From Cellulomonas iranensis NBRC 101100 = JCM 18110 (GTDB lineage: Bacteria; Actinomycetota; Actinomycetes; Actinomycetales; Cellulomonadaceae), in the NCBI RefSeq assembly GCF_001552375.1, contig NZ_BCRB01000029.1, forward strand, positions 1 to 41,923: DNA of 41,923 nucleotides, read 5' to 3'. Made by a program: the position numbers and the translations under genes. Position 1 is the first letter of the stretch. Every line of letters starts with the position of its first letter. A model generated the notes under the pieces. It had not been told where the DNA came from. It ran no database searches and was given only the letters and a program-made list of their open reading frames with translations. Below, one piece after another: positions 39,901 to 41,923 of the stretch.

Positions 39901-41923
39901 TCAGACCGCCGAGTACGCGACCACGCCGCGGCGCAGCCCCAGCACGGCACGCTCCGCGGTCGTCCGCAGGCGGGCCGTCGGCGCGGCCCCCGCGACCTGG
40001 TCGAGCACGTCGATGACCTGCTTGCACCACCGCACGAAGTCGCCGGCCGCGAGGTCCGACCCCCGCAGCACCGCGTCGAGGCTGCGGCCCGCGGCCCACC
40101 GGTGGATCGGCTCGACCAGGCCGAGGTCGAGCGGCTGGATCGTCTCGAGCCGCGCCGCGTGCTCGAGGTCCTCGAGCTGGGACCACGCACGCACGGCGGC
40201 GTCCAGCGCCCGACCGAGACGGCCGTCGGGCCCGCCGGGGACGTGCGCGCCGGTGTCGTCGTCCCGCCGCGACCGGTACACGAGCGTCGACACGGCGGCC
40301 GCGAGGCCCGGCGCGTCGAGCTCGTCCCACACGCCCTGCCGCAGGCACTCGGCGAGCACGAGGTCGTTCTCGGCGTAGAGGCGGCGCAGCCACTGCCCGT
40401 CCGGCGTCACGGCGAGCGTGCCGTCGTCGTCGAGAGCGAGGTAGCCGAGGGTCCGCAGCACGTCGCACGTGCGGTCGAACACGGCGGCGATCGAGCCGGT
40501 ACGGCCCGCGATGCGCCGCACGAGCGCCGCGTGCTCGTCGCGCAGCCGCTCCCACCGCTCGGCCCACCGCGCGTGGTCCTCACGGTCGGGGCAGCGGTGG
40601 CAGGGGTGCGCCCGCAGCTCGCGGCGCAGCGCCTCCAGCGCGGCGTCCTCCGCGGCGGCCGTCCGCGCCCGGTCGCGGCGTCCCCCCGGGCGCCCCGAGG
40701 GGGTCACGTCGAGCTCGTCGAGCCGCGACCGCAGGCGCGCCGCGAGGTCGCGACGCGCGGCCGGGACCCGGACCTGGAAGCCGCCCGGCACCTTCAGCCG
40801 GCCGACCGTCCGCAGGCCCGTGCCGACGTCGGCCACCGTGAGCCGGCGCACCTGGCGGTCCGTCGTCAGCACGGTCGGCCGCGGACCGTCGAACCCGCCC
40901 GGCCCGCCCGGGTCCACCACGACCGCGTGCTGCGCCCGCCTGCCCACGGGGATCTCGACGACGTCACCGGTCTTCAGGCCGTCGAGCGTGCGCGCGACGT
41001 CCGCGCGGCGCGCCGCGGCCGCGTCCTTGGCCAGGCCGCGCTCGCGGTCGGTGATCGCGCGTCGCAGGCCCATGTACTGCGCGAAGTCCCCGAGGTGGCA
41101 CGACATGGCCTCGGCGTACCCCTCGAGCGCCTCGGCGTGCGTCTGCGCCTGCCGCGCGAGCCCGACGACGCCGCGGTCGGCCTGGAACTGCGCGAACGAG
41201 GTCTCGAGCACCTCGCGCGCGCGTTCACGCCCGACCTGCGCGACGAGGTTGACGGACATGTTGTACGTCGGCCGGAACGACGAGCGCAGCGGGTACAGGC
41301 GGCGCGAGGCCAGGCCCGCGAGCTGCACGGGGTCGAGGCCCGCGTGCGCGACGACGACCGCGTGCCCCTCGGTGTCGATGCCGCGGCGGCCGGCACGGCC
41401 CGTGAGCTGCGTGTACTCCCCCGGCGTGATGTCGACGTGCGCGCTGCCGTCCCACTTGACGAGCTTCTCGAGCACGACCGAGCGCGCGGGCATGTTGATG
41501 CCGAGCGCGAGGGTCTCGGTCGCGAACACGACCTTGACCCAGCCGCGCGAGAACAGGTCCTCGACGGTCTCCTTGAACAGCGGCAGCATGCCGGCGTGGT
41601 GCGCCGCGACGCCGCGCACGGCGGCCTCGACGAACCGGTCGTACCCCAGCACGGCGAGGTCCTCGGGCGGGATCGCCGCGCAGCGCTCCTCGACGAGGAG
41701 GCGGATCTCGGACTGCTCGCGGGGGTTCGTCAGCCGGACGCCGGCGCGCAGGCACTGCTCGACGGCGGACTCGCACCCGGCGCGCGAGAAGATGAACACG
41801 ATCGCGGGCAGCAGGTCGGCCTGCGCGAGCTCGTCGACCACGACGAACCGGGGCGTGGGGCGCACGCCCCCGCCGCCCCGGTGCGGGCCGGGGCCGCCGC
41901 GTCCGCGGCCGCCGCGGTCGCCG
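39901..41923 (-). CDS. helY: HelY-type Ski2-like RNA helicase, 5' part outside the window
   Basis: The visible 674 codons are the C-terminal two-thirds of a Ski2/Mtr4-like superfamily 2 helicase; the reading frame is open at the window edge. At the edge lies a Gly/Arg-rich loop (GGRGRGGPGPHRGGGG) between the two RecA domains. Then come FIFSRAGCESAV, AAHHAGM, VVFATETLALGINMPARSV, and motif VI in YTQLTGRAGRRGIDTEGHAVVV. The C-terminal part has the rRNA-processing arch-like insertion and the DSHCT domain (ending WAAGRSLDAVLRGSDLAAGDFVRWCKQVIDVLDQVA). The family works in RNA turnover. DExH box and Walker A must be just upstream. In related genomes helY follows tatC. Confidence 0.95.
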   Translation of the reverse strand, partial: GDRGGRGRGGPGPHRGGGGVRPTPRFVVVDELAQADLLPAIVFIFSRAGCESAVEQCLRAGVRLTNPREQSEIRLLVEERCAAIPPEDLAVLGYDRFVEAAVRGVAAHHAGMLPLFKETVEDLFSRGWVKVVFATETLALGINMPARSVVLEKLVKWDGSAHVDITPGEYTQLTGRAGRRGIDTEGHAVVVAHAGLDPVQLAGLASRRLYPLRSSFRPTYNMSVNLVAQVGRERAREVLETSFAQFQADRGVVGLARQAQTHAEALEGYAEAMSCHLGDFAQYMGLRRAITDRERGLAKDAAAARRADVARTLDGLKTGDVVEIPVGRRAQHAVVVDPGGPGGFDGPRPTVLTTDRQVRRLTVADVGTGLRTVGRLKVPGGFQVRVPAARRDLAARLRSRLDELDVTPSGRPGGRRDRARTAAAEDAALEALRRELRAHPCHRCPDREDHARWAERWERLRDEHAALVRRIAGRTGSIAAVFDRTCDVLRTLGYLALDDDGTLAVTPDGQWLRRLYAENDLVLAECLRQGVWDELDAPGLAAAVSTLVYRSRRDDDTGAHVPGGPDGRLGRALDAAVRAWSQLEDLEHAARLETIQPLDLGLVEPIHRWAAGRSLDAVLRGSDLAAGDFVRWCKQVIDVLDQVAGAAPTARLRTTAERAVLGLRRGVVAYSAV

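Overview
The window looks like chromosome from a Cellulomonas-type actinobacterium. Base composition is very GC-rich throughout, GTG starts are common, and promoters are of the TANNNT type, often with leaderless starts. Two adjacent secreted cellulases, each a catalytic domain joined by a Thr-Pro linker to a CBM2, point to a cellulolytic member of the Micrococcales. The assignment rests on gene content and my recognition of families; no database search was run.

Layout. 1-5096 is a stress and DNA-repair block: an App1-type phosphatase and Dps (overlapping genes), then a stand-alone ATP-dependent DNA ligase divergent from Ku, with a PolX-like PHP protein directly behind Ku. 5233-7307 holds HU, a DUF6328 membrane protein and threonine aldolase. 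7384-15299 is the cellulose locus: a GH5 endoglucanase, a GH6 cellobiohydrolase and a LacI-family repressor on the minus strand. A perfect LacI-type palindrome lies in front of the GH6 gene. Divergent from lacI is an 886-aa protein that joins a LacI-like sugar-binding domain (no HTH), a PAS domain and a degenerate GGDEF domain. 15421-17887 holds a DEAD-box RNA helicase and a CoA-binding protein.

18040-23699 is a compact cell-envelope, division and metabolism cluster: CDP-alcohol phosphatidyltransferase, DUF881, DUF1290, DUF881, GarA-type FHA protein, FtsR-type MerR, bifunctional-nuclease family protein, second MerR. It has the same order as Mycobacterium tuberculosis Rv1822-Rv1830, except that gcvH (Rv1826) is absent. 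23795-33684 is more variable accessory sequence: ParA-like ATPase, MBL hydrolase, two GNATs, a 52-aa acidic protein, VanZ, an ABC exporter with divergent TetR and two tandem operators, a ketopantoate-reductase-like enzyme, a HAD phosphatase in less GC-rich DNA, and an uncharacterised gene behind a perfect SOS (LexA) box. 33729-41923 returns to conserved genes: ASCH protein, aldo/keto reductase, RbpA behind a SigR-type promoter, apolipoprotein N-acyltransferase (Lnt), an amidohydrolase, and the 3' part of a HelY-type helicase that runs off the window.

Two architectural themes recur. Many genes have a -10 hexamer 6-8 nt before the start codon, so leaderless translation is likely. Many transcription units end in long perfect GC hairpins without a T tract. 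The best candidates for something undescribed are the LacI-sensor/PAS/degenerate-GGDEF protein beside the cellulases, the SOS-box gene at 33238, and a strong promoter with paired direct repeats upstream of lnt.
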